Assembly: GCF_017115095.1 (NCBI RefSeq)
Contig: NZ_JABXKI010000083.1
Span: 1-41,714 of the forward strand
Length of the DNA: 41,714 nucleotides
Reading direction: 5' to 3'
Source: Nostoc sp. NMS4
GTDB lineage: Bacteria > Cyanobacteriota > Cyanobacteriia > Cyanobacteriales > Nostocaceae
Below, one piece after another: positions 16,017 through 25,224 of this stretch (positions are counted from its first letter, which is position 1; every line of letters begins with the position of its first letter). The notes below the pieces were generated by a model. The model had not been told where the DNA came from and made no database searches. It saw only the letters and a list, made by a program, of their open reading frames with translations. A program made the position numbers and the translations under genes.

Positions 16017-16112
16017 CTGGTCTGTCAAATCCATTTTGACGGTTGGAGAGACGCGATAAATCGCCGTCTCTACAGAAAATTTATTCGTCAATTATTTCTT
16101 GACAGACTACTA
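16017..16112. mobile_element. MITE B, inverted near-identical copy of MITE A
   Basis: Read on the minus strand, this unit matches 14725-14822 with only a few differences (for example GTAGTCTGTCAAG at the end and TTATCGCGTC inside). Its outer left end reads TGCTGGTCTG instead of TAGTGGTCTG, so one terminal dinucleotide has decayed. It lies 34 bases upstream of the parA-like start. Confidence 0.8.
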
Positions 16113-16502
16113 GGTAGCGTACACCCCTGCTGATATCTTAAATCTTCCATTAAATTTAATATTTTCGTAAATTCAAAAGAACGATTTTAGCAATGTTTAC
16201 TCGATTGAGGCAACAATATATAGTTGGATCTTTAACTGGAGTCAGTTTACCAGCCTCCTTACCCCATAATCCATAAAGTTTAGTTTAATGCCGTAACAGC
16301 GATCGCTCTCATCAAAGCAATTATAGAGGTATTGACAAATACAGTAGCCTTTAATCAATTGTGAGAAAATAATAGTGTTGTGAATATCACTAAGTATTGG
16401 GTGCAAAATGTGGATACATTTGCTAATTGAATTGAACGAAGCCGATCGATAATTTCGTGAAATCAAAGGCGCATTTACACACAAACTTATAAGGTAATTA
16501 AA
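16113..16502. other. Intergenic region upstream of the 2TM gene
   Basis: No gene is supported. The 80-codon minus frame at 16242-16484 has no recognisable features and irregular codon use. A TAAGG sits before the ATG at 16503. Confidence 0.4.
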
Positions 16503-16913
16503 ATGACTTACGATTCAGAAGATGTCCAACAAATCCTGCAAAAAGCACTCACTCGTAAAGACAAAGGTGAATTTTCACGAGAACAGCTTTTAGAAATGGC
16601 ATCTGAGTTAGGTATTTCTTCTAATATTTTGGAAACAACTGAACAAAAATGGTTGGCTCAACAAGAAGAGGAACGTTTACGACACACATTTAATACTTTC
16701 CGACGCAGAGCCTTTTGGACACATTTTGTTTCTTTTCTGGCGGTGAATTTATTCCTCATTCTTTTAAATTTAATCACTAGTCCTAGTTCTTTTTGGGCTA
16801 TTTTTCCAGTATTAGGATGGGTATTAGGACTATTTTTTCATTGGTGGAGTGTTTATCAGACTAAATCAGAGGATTACGAGATCGCTTTTCAGAAATGGCG
16901 TACACAAATTTAA
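16503..16913 (+). CDS. 2TM domain-containing membrane protein
   Basis: This 136-residue protein has a soluble N-terminal helical part (1-70, with SREQLLEMASELGI that reads like a short SHOCT- or HTH-like helix pair). Two hydrophobic helices follow (about 77-95, AFWTHFVSFLAVNLFLILL, and 98-115) with a short turn containing SPSSFW, and then a cytoplasmic tail. The layout matches small cyanobacterial proteins with the 2TM domain. No enzymatic residues are seen, and the role is unknown. TAAGG lies 9 bases before the ATG. It stands alone between the MITE block and the phasin-like gene. Confidence 0.75.
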   Translation: MTYDSEDVQQILQKALTRKDKGEFSREQLLEMASELGISSNILETTEQKWLAQQEEERLRHTFNTFRRRAFWTHFVSFLAVNLFLILLNLITSPSSFWAIFPVLGWVLGLFFHWWSVYQTKSEDYEIAFQKWRTQI

Positions 16914-17199
16914 CTTCCCCTTTCGCTATCTAGATAAAATCTTCCCATGAACTGCTCGCATTCACCGCAAAGGGTGAGTGTGAGCTTTGTAATTTAGGGG
17001 TAATTGCCTCTGACATCGCAAAAATAGGTAAATTTGGGCAACCTTAAACTTGAGGAGTTATATAAGCACATCCTTTAATCTTTGTGCTTGCCAATTTGCC
17101 AAAATAGAGCTGTAGGCTAGAATAACTACGCTTTAAGAAGCTTGATTGCCTACACTCAGGAGCAAGGGTCGGCTGGTTAATAAGTAAGAGGAAGGGAGC

Positions 17200-17523
17200 A
17201 TGGACAACAACAACTGGTTGCAACAGCTAATGATGGTCGGTCTTGGTACAACGTCTATAGTCGCAGAAAAACTGCGGCAAGTCAGCGATGATTTAGTTAA
17301 AGATGGTAAGCTCAATCCTGAGCAAGCCAAGGCCGTAATAGATGATATTGCCCAGCAGTTAAAGTCGGAACAGGGAAACTTCGATGTGCAAATGCAACGG
17401 CAAATGCGAAATATGATGCAGGATTTGGGCGTGGCTCGTCAGTCAGAAGTGGACGAACTAAGGGGGAGAATTGACCGTTTAGAGCGTCAATTGCGCGATT
17501 TAGAAAATAAGCTTTGGCGTTAA
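17200..17523 (+). CDS. Phasin-like coiled-coil protein
   Basis: This 107-residue protein has a short amphipathic start (WLQQLMMVGLGTTSIVAEKL), a helical middle (DDLVKDGKLNPEQAKAVIDD) and a C-terminal coiled coil (SEVDELRGRIDRLERQLRDL). It resembles the phasin/PhaF-like family that coats polyhydroxyalkanoate granules or acts as a small scaffold. There is no signal peptide or catalytic motif. AGGAAGGGAG lies close before the ATG, a strong ribosome-binding site. An FKBP gene follows 78 bases later on the same strand. The granule role is family-based inference, and many such cyanobacterial proteins are uncharacterised. Confidence 0.75.
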   Translation: MDNNNWLQQLMMVGLGTTSIVAEKLRQVSDDLVKDGKLNPEQAKAVIDDIAQQLKSEQGNFDVQMQRQMRNMMQDLGVARQSEVDELRGRIDRLERQLRDLENKLWR

Positions 17524-17601
17524 AATGGCCTTTCTGATTTAAACTAAATGTGTCCTGTTGGTAATCTTTTTGCCAGGATACTTAAGTAAGGAGAACTGAT
17601 T

Positions 17602-18123
17602 TTGAAACCAATTTTCCTCAGCGTGGCGTTCATGCTGGTGTGTGTCGTGCTTTTGATTGCGGGGCAAGTAAGCAGTAAACAAAATACTGCCATTGCTGCC
17701 GAATTAACCCAAAGGCCGCCAGCATCCACAGCTGTAACTGAAAACAATATCTTAATTGCGAGTAATACTATGTCTGATGCTAATGCTGTAACTACTCCCT
17801 CTGGGTTAAAGTATGTCGAGTTAAAAGAGGGGACTGGGGCGACTCCTAAACCTGGCCAAACGGTTGAAGTTCACTATGTCGGCACTCTAGAAGATGGTAC
17901 TCAGTTTGATAGTTCACGCGATCGCGGTCAACCCTTCAGCTTTAAAATCGGTGCTGGACAGGTAATCAAAGGTTGGGATGAAGGACTTAGCACCATGAAA
18001 GTAGGCGGTCTGCGTAAGTTAATCATCCCATCTGAATTAGGCTATGGCGCTCGTGGTGCTGGTGGCGTGATTCCACCCAATGCAACTCTAATTTTTGAAG
18101 TGGAATTGTTGGGAGTTAAATAG
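17602..18123 (+). CDS. FKBP-type peptidyl-prolyl cis-trans isomerase, exported or membrane-anchored
   Basis: It catalyses proline isomerisation during protein folding. Residues 1-22 form a hydrophobic signal or anchor segment ([20 protein letters not shown]), then a low-complexity linker to about residue 60. The FKBP domain (about 65-173) has [39 protein letters not shown] and [13 protein letters not shown], with the usual active-site aromatic and aspartate residues. The start is TTG at 17602, because AAGGAG (17588-17593) sits 8 bases before it and it alone gives the complete signal segment; the next ATG (17632) would cut into it. Periplasm or thylakoid lumen is the likely location. Confidence 0.92.
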   Translation: MKPIFLSVAFMLVCVVLLIAGQVSSKQNTAIAAELTQRPPASTAVTENNILIASNTMSDANAVTTPSGLKYVELKEGTGATPKPGQTVEVHYVGTLEDGTQFDSSRDRGQPFSFKIGAGQVIKGWDEGLSTMKVGGLRKLIIPSELGYGARGAGGVIPPNATLIFEVELLGVK

Positions 18124-18287
18124 GCAGTAGCGATTGGGGAACACGCACCGCTCTCCGGGAATTAAGGGTAATGCAGACTGGGGACTGGGGACCGAATTCT
18201 TCCCAATCCTTAGTCTCTACTCTTTAATGCCCTATGAAAGAAATCACCATTTAAATAATTTAATATCAAAAATAAGCAAACCTACAG

Positions 18288-20531
18288 TTATAAGGTGCTA
18301 TTTAACCAATCAAACCGCTTTGTCAAATCACTCAGTTCCACCTTAAATTCAGTATGACTTTGTTTATTTTCCCTCGCCTGACCACCTGATGACTTGGTTG
18401 CCTTCATCTCGTAGTCTCGACCATACTCCCCCCAGGCGTTACGAAGCTTTATGTAACGTAGACTATTTATTGTTGTTGAGTCATATTCATAGCCCATTAC
18501 TGTGTAGGTATGATTTCCTACTAGTCCCTTAGACATTGGCTCACCTGCACTGTGTCCGCTACCCGTCGAGCTACGTCCTACTTGCTCCTTGCTACTGATA
18601 GTTACAAAATGACCCTTCTTCAACTTATCCTCAATCTTGTCGTAAAAATCTAACTGCTTCTCTGTATACTTACCGGTTCCCCTCTTCCCTGGGAAATAAT
18701 GTTTCAAATAATTGATGAGATTGGGAGTTAGCTGTTTAAGCTCTGGGTAGGATTTCGATTCATTCTTAAACATTAATTCTAAATCTTCTAGCCGAATTTC
18801 TTCTTGATAGCGTGCTGAAGATTTTTTGTTATCGTAAAGATCCAATATCGTTAGGAAGCCGTCGCTACACAACCATTTCATCCAATGATGTACTTTTTGT
18901 ACATCGTTGAATATCTTGTAACTAACTAGCTGATCAAAATTTTCGGGTTGCCCTTTTAATTTAGAGGCATTGAGAGCAGTAAAGTACTCTTGCCATTCTT
19001 GCTTGCTCCACGGTAGTTCTCGGATAACAGACAGTCCGAGTTTCCCTGGTGCAGACTGCTGGAATTGTACCGAGTCCTGCGCTTCTCCACTGCTAAAATA
19101 TTGATTCTCTGACTCAGTGGCTCTACCTAGCAGTACGCAAAGAGCATACGCACTATTGCCTCCCTCAATTTTATCATAAGAGGCAGGTATATTTTGATCG
19201 GCTGTTTTCGAGGCATTACCCCCAAAGCCAGCGGCAGCATAGGCTTTTTGCAGTATATGTACCCAAAGCGACCCTTTGTTGTAGAGTAACTCACCTGTAC
19301 GGCTCTTGACAACTGATTTCTCTACTTTTATATATCTCGGTGTACTCGGTGTAAATGTGGTGGAGCTTGCGGTACTTGATGTATTTACATCATATAAACG
19401 CACCCTGACCGTATCGCCATAGTCATCAAACATTGAAATGATGTATTGAGGATTAGTTTTTGCTATGCTCGCAATAGCTGCTTCCAAATAACAATCGCCA
19501 ATGCTGGCTTGTTTCACATCGTCCACCGATGGCAGTATTTGCTTTCCAGTGATATCGACGGGGAAAAGCGGCTCATTTGTTTTCTCAAATTCGGGTTCTT
19601 TTGCAACTGGTTCAGTATTCGTGTCTTCTACCCAGTAATCTTGGCTGATACCGCTAATGTCGTCGTTGAAAACATAACCTTTTTTATTAGTACTTGGATT
19701 TACGAGATCACGTTTTACGATAATTGGGTAGTCACAGTATATAGATACTTCCTTATTAATCGAATCACTAGGATCTAGTTCAAAAAAGATTTTAGCGAAC
19801 GGAATTACTCTACTTTTCTCTTTGTCTATGTTCAAAATACTTGGATCGGCGATTGTTGGATCTTCAGTATCAGAAATATCCAAGTCATCCATACCAAAGA
19901 AAATAGGTTCATCTTCTGGTTCTTGATTCCTTCGCTGGATAACAGTTTCAGATGTTCTGTGCAATAGCGCTTCTAAATCTGGTGTCACCATTCTATTTTC
20001 ACTAGAGCGAGGTTTCAACCTCGCTTTCATTTGCAGTTCTTCTGATAGCATCGTTTGACGCTGAATACCTACTGCTGGCCGTTTGAGCAAATTCATTTTC
20101 TGGGTTTGTATTTCTGGTTGTTGATGTCTCCGGTGTTGCTGCAATAGCTTGCCTTTCGTAAGTTCGACAAACTCACTCGGAGGCTGGCTGATGCCCAGCG
20201 TCTGCCTTTGCATGAGTGCGTGAGGACGTTGCACTACTTGACGCGCTACGGTGTTATCCCCTAGTTCCGCAATTGTCAGCTTTGCCTGGATCAGTTTTGG
20301 TAGTTTTGTTTTTTTTGGCATTGCCATTAAACTAGGAATTTCTAACAAGTTAGTCTTTCTTTGAAGTTTCTGGGGCTGATGGGGAGTTGATGCAGCTATT
20401 TCCGTCTGCACGGTTGGTATTGATGTCGTCTGTTTAGTAATCAGTGCAAAGGGTCTTGATGCTAACTGGGATTTTATCTGTGGTATTTGGGCATTTGTGA
20501 TCTGCGATTTTTGAATTTTTTGGAATGTCAT
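18288..20531 (-). CDS. Calpain-like cysteine protease with eCIS-cargo-type leader
   Basis: The C-terminal half reads as a C2 (calpain) cysteine protease: Cys347 in SIGDCYLEAA, His674 in GNHTYTVMG and Asn698 in LRNAWGE form the expected triad in the expected order. The 327-residue gap between Cys and His is much longer than in animal calpains. Residues 1-200 are a disordered Gln/Arg-rich leader with LQRKTNLLE, IQAKLTIAELGDN (about 81-93), VARQVVQ, EIQTQKMNLL and TPDLEALL. These match the leader of the ORF at 40026 and resemble degenerate pieces of DUF4157 (eCIS core domain) proteins. No signal peptide is present. The likely role is a proteolytic cargo of a contractile injection system; delivery is inference, the protease triad is visible. 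A 20-bp palindrome (20006-20025) is embedded in the leader. Confidence 0.82.
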   Translation of the reverse strand: MTFQKIQKSQITNAQIPQIKSQLASRPFALITKQTTSIPTVQTEIAASTPHQPQKLQRKTNLLEIPSLMAMPKKTKLPKLIQAKLTIAELGDNTVARQVVQRPHALMQRQTLGISQPPSEFVELTKGKLLQQHRRHQQPEIQTQKMNLLKRPAVGIQRQTMLSEELQMKARLKPRSSENRMVTPDLEALLHRTSETVIQRRNQEPEDEPIFFGMDDLDISDTEDPTIADPSILNIDKEKSRVIPFAKIFFELDPSDSINKEVSIYCDYPIIVKRDLVNPSTNKKGYVFNDDISGISQDYWVEDTNTEPVAKEPEFEKTNEPLFPVDITGKQILPSVDDVKQASIGDCYLEAAIASIAKTNPQYIISMFDDYGDTVRVRLYDVNTSSTASSTTFTPSTPRYIKVEKSVVKSRTGELLYNKGSLWVHILQKAYAAAGFGGNASKTADQNIPASYDKIEGGNSAYALCVLLGRATESENQYFSSGEAQDSVQFQQSAPGKLGLSVIRELPWSKQEWQEYFTALNASKLKGQPENFDQLVSYKIFNDVQKVHHWMKWLCSDGFLTILDLYDNKKSSARYQEEIRLEDLELMFKNESKSYPELKQLTPNLINYLKHYFPGKRGTGKYTEKQLDFYDKIEDKLKKGHFVTISSKEQVGRSSTGSGHSAGEPMSKGLVGNHTYTVMGYEYDSTTINSLRYIKLRNAWGEYGRDYEMKATKSSGGQARENKQSHTEFKVELSDLTKRFDWLNSTL

Positions 20532-21091
20532 ATTGATTATTCTTCGTTTTCCTAAACTTCATTCTTATTTAGCCATTTGCATTACCATCAAAGCGGAATT
20601 AGGGGATGTCAATCAACTGCCAAATTGCCTGATGCAAGGTCAATATCAAGTTCTATTCATAGCCGAAAGCGAAAAACAGTTACTTGCACATATTCAGCAA
20701 GCACCTGTAGCAGAATACAACCTTTAAGTTCGTAGATTAGCTGTCTGTGAAGCCCTTCGTCAACAGAAGCGTTGTCTTCATCATGATCCAAATTAGTACA
20801 ATATAAGCTGGCTCTTGATTAAATATTGTAGCGGTGTGCAGTTCAGTTAGATACAAAAACTTTGCTGAAATGATTTGGCAGCAAGGACTTTGGTGTTCTC
20901 ATACAATCGATAACCGCTATATAGTAAGTTTACTTGATAAAAGCCATGAAACCCTTACTATGCAATACAAATAAATATTAATTATTTACTAATATTTTAC
21001 TGCTTTGGCAGTGATTTGGGTTTTTGATTTTTATTTTTAAGCTTAGTTTTGATGTTTAACTAATAATTCGGTACAACAAATACTGAATAAC
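20532..21091. other. Intergenic region with possible degraded coding remnants
   Basis: A plus-strand frame at about 20580-20727 reads AELGDVNQLPNCLMQGQY and ends EYNL-stop; the same frame then continues VRRLAVCEALRQQKRCLHH after the stop. A 35-codon frame starts at 20870 (MIWQQGLWCSHTID). None is recognised. They may be remains of a decayed gene. The right part, 20960-21091, is AT-rich with no gene seen. Confidence 0.3.
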
Positions 21092-23647
21092 TTAAATTTT
21101 TAAGTTTTGAAATTTTGTAAATTGTGGATTGAACAAAAGTTTTGCAGTACCTGTAGGCCCGTTGCGATGTTTAGCTATAATTACTTCTGCTATGCCGCGA
21201 TCGGGAGTATCGGGAGAGTAATATTCATCGCGGTACAACATGATTACTAAATCCGCATCTTGTTCGATCGAACCGGATTCTCTCAAATCAGATAACATCG
21301 GACGTTTGTTAGTACGCGCTTCCACTCCTCGACTTAACTGAGATAACGCAATAACTGGTACAGATAATTCCCGCGCTAAACCTTTAAGTTGTCGCGTAAT
21401 TTTTGATAATTCTTGTACGCGATTATCACCTGCTCCTTCCATCAATTGCAAGTAATCTATTACAATTAATCCTAATTCTGTTCCTATTTCGGCTTGCAGT
21501 CTTCTTGACTGACTACGCATTTGTGTAACTGTAATATTGGGCGTATCGTCAATATAAATTGGCATTTCAGAGAGAACACCAATAGCACGGCTTAAAGGTT
21601 CCCACTGAGTTTGACTGAGGCGACCAGTTCGCAAATAACTACTTTCAATTTGGGCTTCGCTAGCTAATAGACGTTGCGTCAATTGCTCCTTGGACATTTC
21701 CAAGCTGAAAAAAGCAACTGGTAATTTATAAGAAGCGGCAATATTGTGAGCAAGGTTTAAGCAAAATGCTGTATTGTGAACACAAATATCATTGGCAACA
21801 AAATTGTGTGTTCCTGGAATTGTTAAGTCATAAACTTGCTTGTTACCCATCGGCTCAATCGCAACTATTTCATCCCAATAAACATCACTGGTTGCTAACT
21901 GTTGAAGTGGTAAATTATCTAAAGCTGTGGCTAGTATCCAAAGTCTTTCCCGCTTTAAGACACGTTTACCAACGTGCATATTTGTATAACCTTGAATCCC
22001 TGCACGTCTAGCTAAACTACTCCAAGTTTCATTACCTTTAGCTGCTGCTATTTGTTCCCAAATCTCTACAGGTATCAAGTCTCGATTAGTTTGATATCTC
22101 TTTTGAGATATTGCTGCTGCAACTTTTGCTATTGCTTCTTCTTTACTAAAGATACCTATTTCTGCAATAAAAGTTTTGATAGATAAGGCATCAGTAATAT
22201 CTAATTGCCACGCTGGCCTGCGGGTGTTGTTATACTTGACAGACCGTTTTTTGAGTGATGCAATAATGCCAAATCTTAGTAAAAGATGTTGAATTTGTCT
22301 TGCTAGTTTTTCGCTGACTGTTGCATAGCCTAACTGTGATTGACCGCTAGTAAGTAGTGTAGCCCATCCATCAGTAGCAAAGAGACGGTTAAGGAATAAC
22401 GCTATTTGCGATCGCTCTAATTGAAAAACAATTGCTGGGATAGTCTTACCATGAGCATTTTTGCCCAACAAACCTAATTCTTCTAACCAAATTGATGGTG
22501 TGCGTTTTCCATTATAAGTTTCCCAACGCCCTATTAAACCACCAAAATCCGCAACTGCTTGCGAAAAGTCGGCTTGCAGTAATGGATTACCATTTGTAAA
22601 TCGGGGATTGCAGTTAGTTAATCCGCCATCACCAATTAAATAAGCTAATAACTTAACTTCGCACTCACGGATAGTTTTTGTACCAAATACATCTATTTTT
22701 CGTGGGACAGCAATTTTATCACCCACTTTCAAATGTTCTAATCTTTGCCAGCCTCTAATAGTTAAATAGGGATGAGTAATTGTGGTTTCAATCGAACGAC
22801 CCAAGCGAGTAGTGACACGAAAAACTGGTTTGATACCATCATCTACAAATGCAGATGGTTGGGTAAGAATAAATTTCCAGTCGTTATTTAACGTCAATAA
22901 TGAGCCATGACGTTGGTTATACAATTCTTCAATTGTGGCAATCTGTCCATCTCCAAGGACAATTTCTGAATCAAAGCTTAGGCATTTCCCCATTGATGGG
23001 CGGCCCGCGACAATAATCAAATCAGAACGTTGAAAGCCGCTAGTCATGGCATCTAAATCGTAAAATCCGCAGGGAATCCCAGGTAAGGCAATCCCTTGAT
23101 TTCTATCTTCAATATCCTGGAAATTATTAATTAGAGTGTCACTTATGTGAACTAAACCCGATTGGGGACGCTCTTGAGTAACAGCAAATACTTTCTGTTC
23201 TGCTTGATCTAAAACTTGTGGTAATTCGGTTTCTGTCTCGTAACCAAGATGTACAATTTCATTGCCAGCTTTGATTAACTGTCGCCGCAGGTATTTGTCC
23301 ATAACTAACCCTGCTAAACCGTCGATGTTAACGGCTGAAACTGTGCGGTCTACCAGAGTTGCTAATTTATTTCTACCACCTATACGGGCAAGCAAATCAT
23401 TGTCAGTCAGCCAACTTGTGACTGAGAGTAAGTCTGTGGGTTTACCTTGGGTGTGGAGCCTGACAGCTGCTTGATAAATATCTTTGTGAGCGCTAATATA
23501 AAAAGCTTCGGGAAGGAGGCGATCGCTAACTCGACTAATCGCTTCTGGATCTAGCAAAATACCCCCCAAAATCGCTTCTTCCGCCTCAATATTTTGGGGT
23601 GGGAGGCGATTGCTGCCATCGCCTTGAAAACTTAGTTCTTCAGCCAT
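21092..23647 (-). CDS. dnaB: Replicative DNA helicase DnaB containing an intein
   Basis: DnaB is the hexameric helicase that unwinds DNA at the replication fork. The precursor has 851 residues. The N-terminal primase-interacting domain (PPQNIEAEEAILGGILLDPE) is followed by the RecA-like core, broken after GRPSMGK (residue 221) by a 404-residue intein (222-625). It resumes with TAFCLNLAHN and contains DYLQLMEG, SQLSRGVE and SGSIEQDADLVIML. Removing the intein restores GRPSMGKT and leaves 447 residues, the normal DnaB length. The SGSIEQD site, where another known DnaB intein sits, is uninterrupted. dnaB lies downstream of rplI with two small genes between; rplI-dnaB proximity is common in cyanobacteria. 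Confidence 0.96.
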   Translation of the reverse strand: MAEELSFQGDGSNRLPPQNIEAEEAILGGILLDPEAISRVSDRLLPEAFYISAHKDIYQAAVRLHTQGKPTDLLSVTSWLTDNDLLARIGGRNKLATLVDRTVSAVNIDGLAGLVMDKYLRRQLIKAGNEIVHLGYETETELPQVLDQAEQKVFAVTQERPQSGLVHISDTLINNFQDIEDRNQGIALPGIPCGFYDLDAMTSGFQRSDLIIVAGRPSMGKCLSFDSEIVLGDGQIATIEELYNQRHGSLLTLNNDWKFILTQPSAFVDDGIKPVFRVTTRLGRSIETTITHPYLTIRGWQRLEHLKVGDKIAVPRKIDVFGTKTIRECEVKLLAYLIGDGGLTNCNPRFTNGNPLLQADFSQAVADFGGLIGRWETYNGKRTPSIWLEELGLLGKNAHGKTIPAIVFQLERSQIALFLNRLFATDGWATLLTSGQSQLGYATVSEKLARQIQHLLLRFGIIASLKKRSVKYNNTRRPAWQLDITDALSIKTFIAEIGIFSKEEAIAKVAAAISQKRYQTNRDLIPVEIWEQIAAAKGNETWSSLARRAGIQGYTNMHVGKRVLKRERLWILATALDNLPLQQLATSDVYWDEIVAIEPMGNKQVYDLTIPGTHNFVANDICVHNTAFCLNLAHNIAASYKLPVAFFSLEMSKEQLTQRLLASEAQIESSYLRTGRLSQTQWEPLSRAIGVLSEMPIYIDDTPNITVTQMRSQSRRLQAEIGTELGLIVIDYLQLMEGAGDNRVQELSKITRQLKGLARELSVPVIALSQLSRGVEARTNKRPMLSDLRESGSIEQDADLVIMLYRDEYYSPDTPDRGIAEVIIAKHRNGPTGTAKLLFNPQFTKFQNLKI
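21773..22984 (-). other. Intein within the DnaB P-loop, with LAGLIDADG-type endonuclease
   Basis: The intein is 404 residues. It begins with Cys (CLSFDSEIVLGDG, block A), has TTITHPYLTIRGW (block B with His) and ends VYDLTIPGTHNFVANDICVHN, with the terminal His-Asn. The next extein residue is Thr, a suitable +1 nucleophile. A DOD homing endonuclease is visible as two degenerate dodecapeptides, LLAYLIGDGG and FLNRLFATDG, each with an acidic residue. Splicing should therefore work, and the endonuclease looks intact. Confidence 0.93.
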
Positions 23648-23763
23648 AAACGATTTTATATTTGCGATAACGTAGCGTTAGTGAGTCTACGAGCGTCACG
23701 AGCGTCTTTTGGATTGGCGATCGGGGCTTCACTTATTGCTTATATTTTTATCGAGCTGGTTTG

Positions 23764-24195
23764 TTACACCTTAGCAGTCTGCTTTTGAGACTCTAGCCAT
23801 TGCTCGTAGGCTTGTTGATCTCCACCAAATGAATCGACAGAGACTTGACGTTCTGGCATTGGCTTAAGGGGTGCGTTGATTGGGTTGTACTTGCAGTAGC
23901 AAATTACAATCATATCGAAGCCCATACCAATAGGAACTTCAGGCGTATAGGCTTCAACTCTCACCACTTCCCAATCGCTCTGACGATAATGAGTTTTTGA
24001 CTCTGGATAGTTGGGATCGGCAAACTGATCGACTCGAATAAATTCAGGTGGACGATAACCAGGTTCAGGTAGTGCTTTATCTGAGCAATCGTAGTGTTCA
24101 AACAGGGTTTTTGTGAGAGAACCGGTGTGAGCATACTTCCGATCTTCCCAACCTGGTTGACGCTTTTCAGCACGAAAGACGATCCATTTACGCAT
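23764..24195 (-). CDS. Conserved hypothetical protein
   Basis: I do not recognise this 143-residue protein. It starts MRKWIVFRAEKRQPGWEDRK and is rich in proline and aromatic residues. It has a hydrophobic strand GMGFDMIVICYCKYN near residue 95 and no signal peptide or membrane segment. Its ATG overlaps the stop of the upstream 69-residue gene as TAATG, and AAGGAG sits just before, so the two genes are probably translationally coupled. Both lie between rplI and dnaB on the same strand. The codon pattern and the strong ribosome-binding site argue for a real gene. Confidence 0.65.
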   Translation of the reverse strand: MRKWIVFRAEKRQPGWEDRKYAHTGSLTKTLFEHYDCSDKALPEPGYRPPEFIRVDQFADPNYPESKTHYRQSDWEVVRVEAYTPEVPIGMGFDMIVICYCKYNPINAPLKPMPERQVSVDSFGGDQQAYEQWLESQKQTAKV

Positions 24196-24404
24196 TAGTC
24201 TTGCTCCTTTTGAGTGTCGTAATAGGATTTTGGAAACTCGGTTTTGCCTTCAAATACACAATCGACCTCAAGAATGGGGTCTCCCGTCTTTTCGACATCA
24301 ACCAATTGCCAGCTATATTTTTCAGCCATTTCTTCACAGCAATCTTCGTCGGCTGCTGCATGACGTGACTTGTTTTCGTCTTCGTCGTACCTGGGTTTTG
24401 GCAT
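24195..24404 (-). CDS. Small acidic hypothetical protein
   Basis: This 69-residue, strongly acidic protein (MPKPRYDEDENKSRHAAADE at the start, with CCEEMAEKYSW in the middle) is not recognised. It has three cysteines, two of them adjacent, and no membrane segment. Its stop codon overlaps the start of the 143-residue gene (TAATG), indicating coupled translation. It follows rplI by 112 bases that contain short AGTTAGGAG repeats and a GCGGAGC/GCTCCGC hairpin. Confidence 0.6.
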   Translation of the reverse strand: MPKPRYDEDENKSRHAAADEDCCEEMAEKYSWQLVDVEKTGDPILEVDCVFEGKTEFPKSYYDTQKEQD

Positions 24405-24516
24405 ACTGATAATTGCTAGTTGGGAGTTAGGAGTGTTGAGCGGAGCCGAAGACGCTCCGCCTCCGGTGAGGAGTTAGGAGTAATTCTCCCCATCCCCTCA
24501 TCTCCTCCCGCATAAC

Positions 24517-24975
24517 TTAACTAGCGACTACTTGAATATCAACTTGCGCCGCTACTTCCGAATGCAGCTTGATTTCAGCTTGATAAGTACCAAGGTGGTT
24601 AATATCGGGGATGGTAATGCCACGCCGATCGATTTCTTGACCGGTGGCTGCTTTAATTGCATCTACAACATCTTGGGTGGTGATAGTACCGAAAATTGCT
24701 TCGTTTTCACCAACTGGCTTGGCAATCGTCAAGCTGCCAATTTTTTCTAAAGATTCTTTTTGCTCAAGAGCTTGTTGTCTGAGTTCTAATTGCCGTTGAC
24801 GCTCTTGCTCACGACGGCGTTCTACTTGCTTGAGAATACCAGGAGTAGCATTGGTTGCCAATTTCTGGGGAATCAGATAATTACGAGCGTAGCCAGGAGC
24901 TACTTCCACTAAGTCGCCAGATTTTCCCAGCTTGCTGATATCCTGATTTAAAACTAACTGCACACGTTTCGCCAT
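24517..24975 (-). CDS. rplI: 50S ribosomal protein L9
   Basis: L9 is a structural protein of the large ribosomal subunit that bridges two globular ends through a long helix. The 152-residue product starts [20 protein letters not shown] and has [13 protein letters not shown] (about 28-40), the classic N-terminal rRNA-binding region. An Arg/Gln/Glu-rich long helix (about 50-80) and a C-terminal domain with [11 protein letters not shown] follow. Length is normal. It is the first gene of the minus-strand group that ends in dnaB. Confidence 0.95.
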   Translation of the reverse strand: MAKRVQLVLNQDISKLGKSGDLVEVAPGYARNYLIPQKLATNATPGILKQVERRREQERQRQLELRQQALEQKESLEKIGSLTIAKPVGENEAIFGTITTQDVVDAIKAATGQEIDRRGITIPDINHLGTYQAEIKLHSEVAAQVDIQVVAS

Positions 24976-25224
24976 CGTTTTTCGTTTTTCCGGTAAAATA
25001 TGATTAATTTGGGTTTGGGTAGCTCACAATGTCATTGCTGTATTCCAAGCTTTTTGGCCTCATACCCTAAAGCTTACAGATCCTAGCGAAAGGAAGGGTG
25101 CGATCGCAACTATTAGCGCTAGAAAGTTGAGGAATGGGGATTGGGGAGCAGGGGAGCAGGGGTAGGGTGTTGACTCTGTACCCTTTAGCCCATAAGACTT
25201 CATGCAAAAAATGTGTTGCCTGTT

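Noticed and set aside
16242..16484. 80-codon minus-strand ORF before the 2TM gene
   Set aside because: No ribosome-binding site, no motif, composition like random AT-rich DNA.
18134..18346. 70-codon plus-strand ORF between the FKBP gene and the protease gene
   Set aside because: It contains GGGGACT-type filler repeats, overlaps the end of the protease gene and has no features of a real protein.
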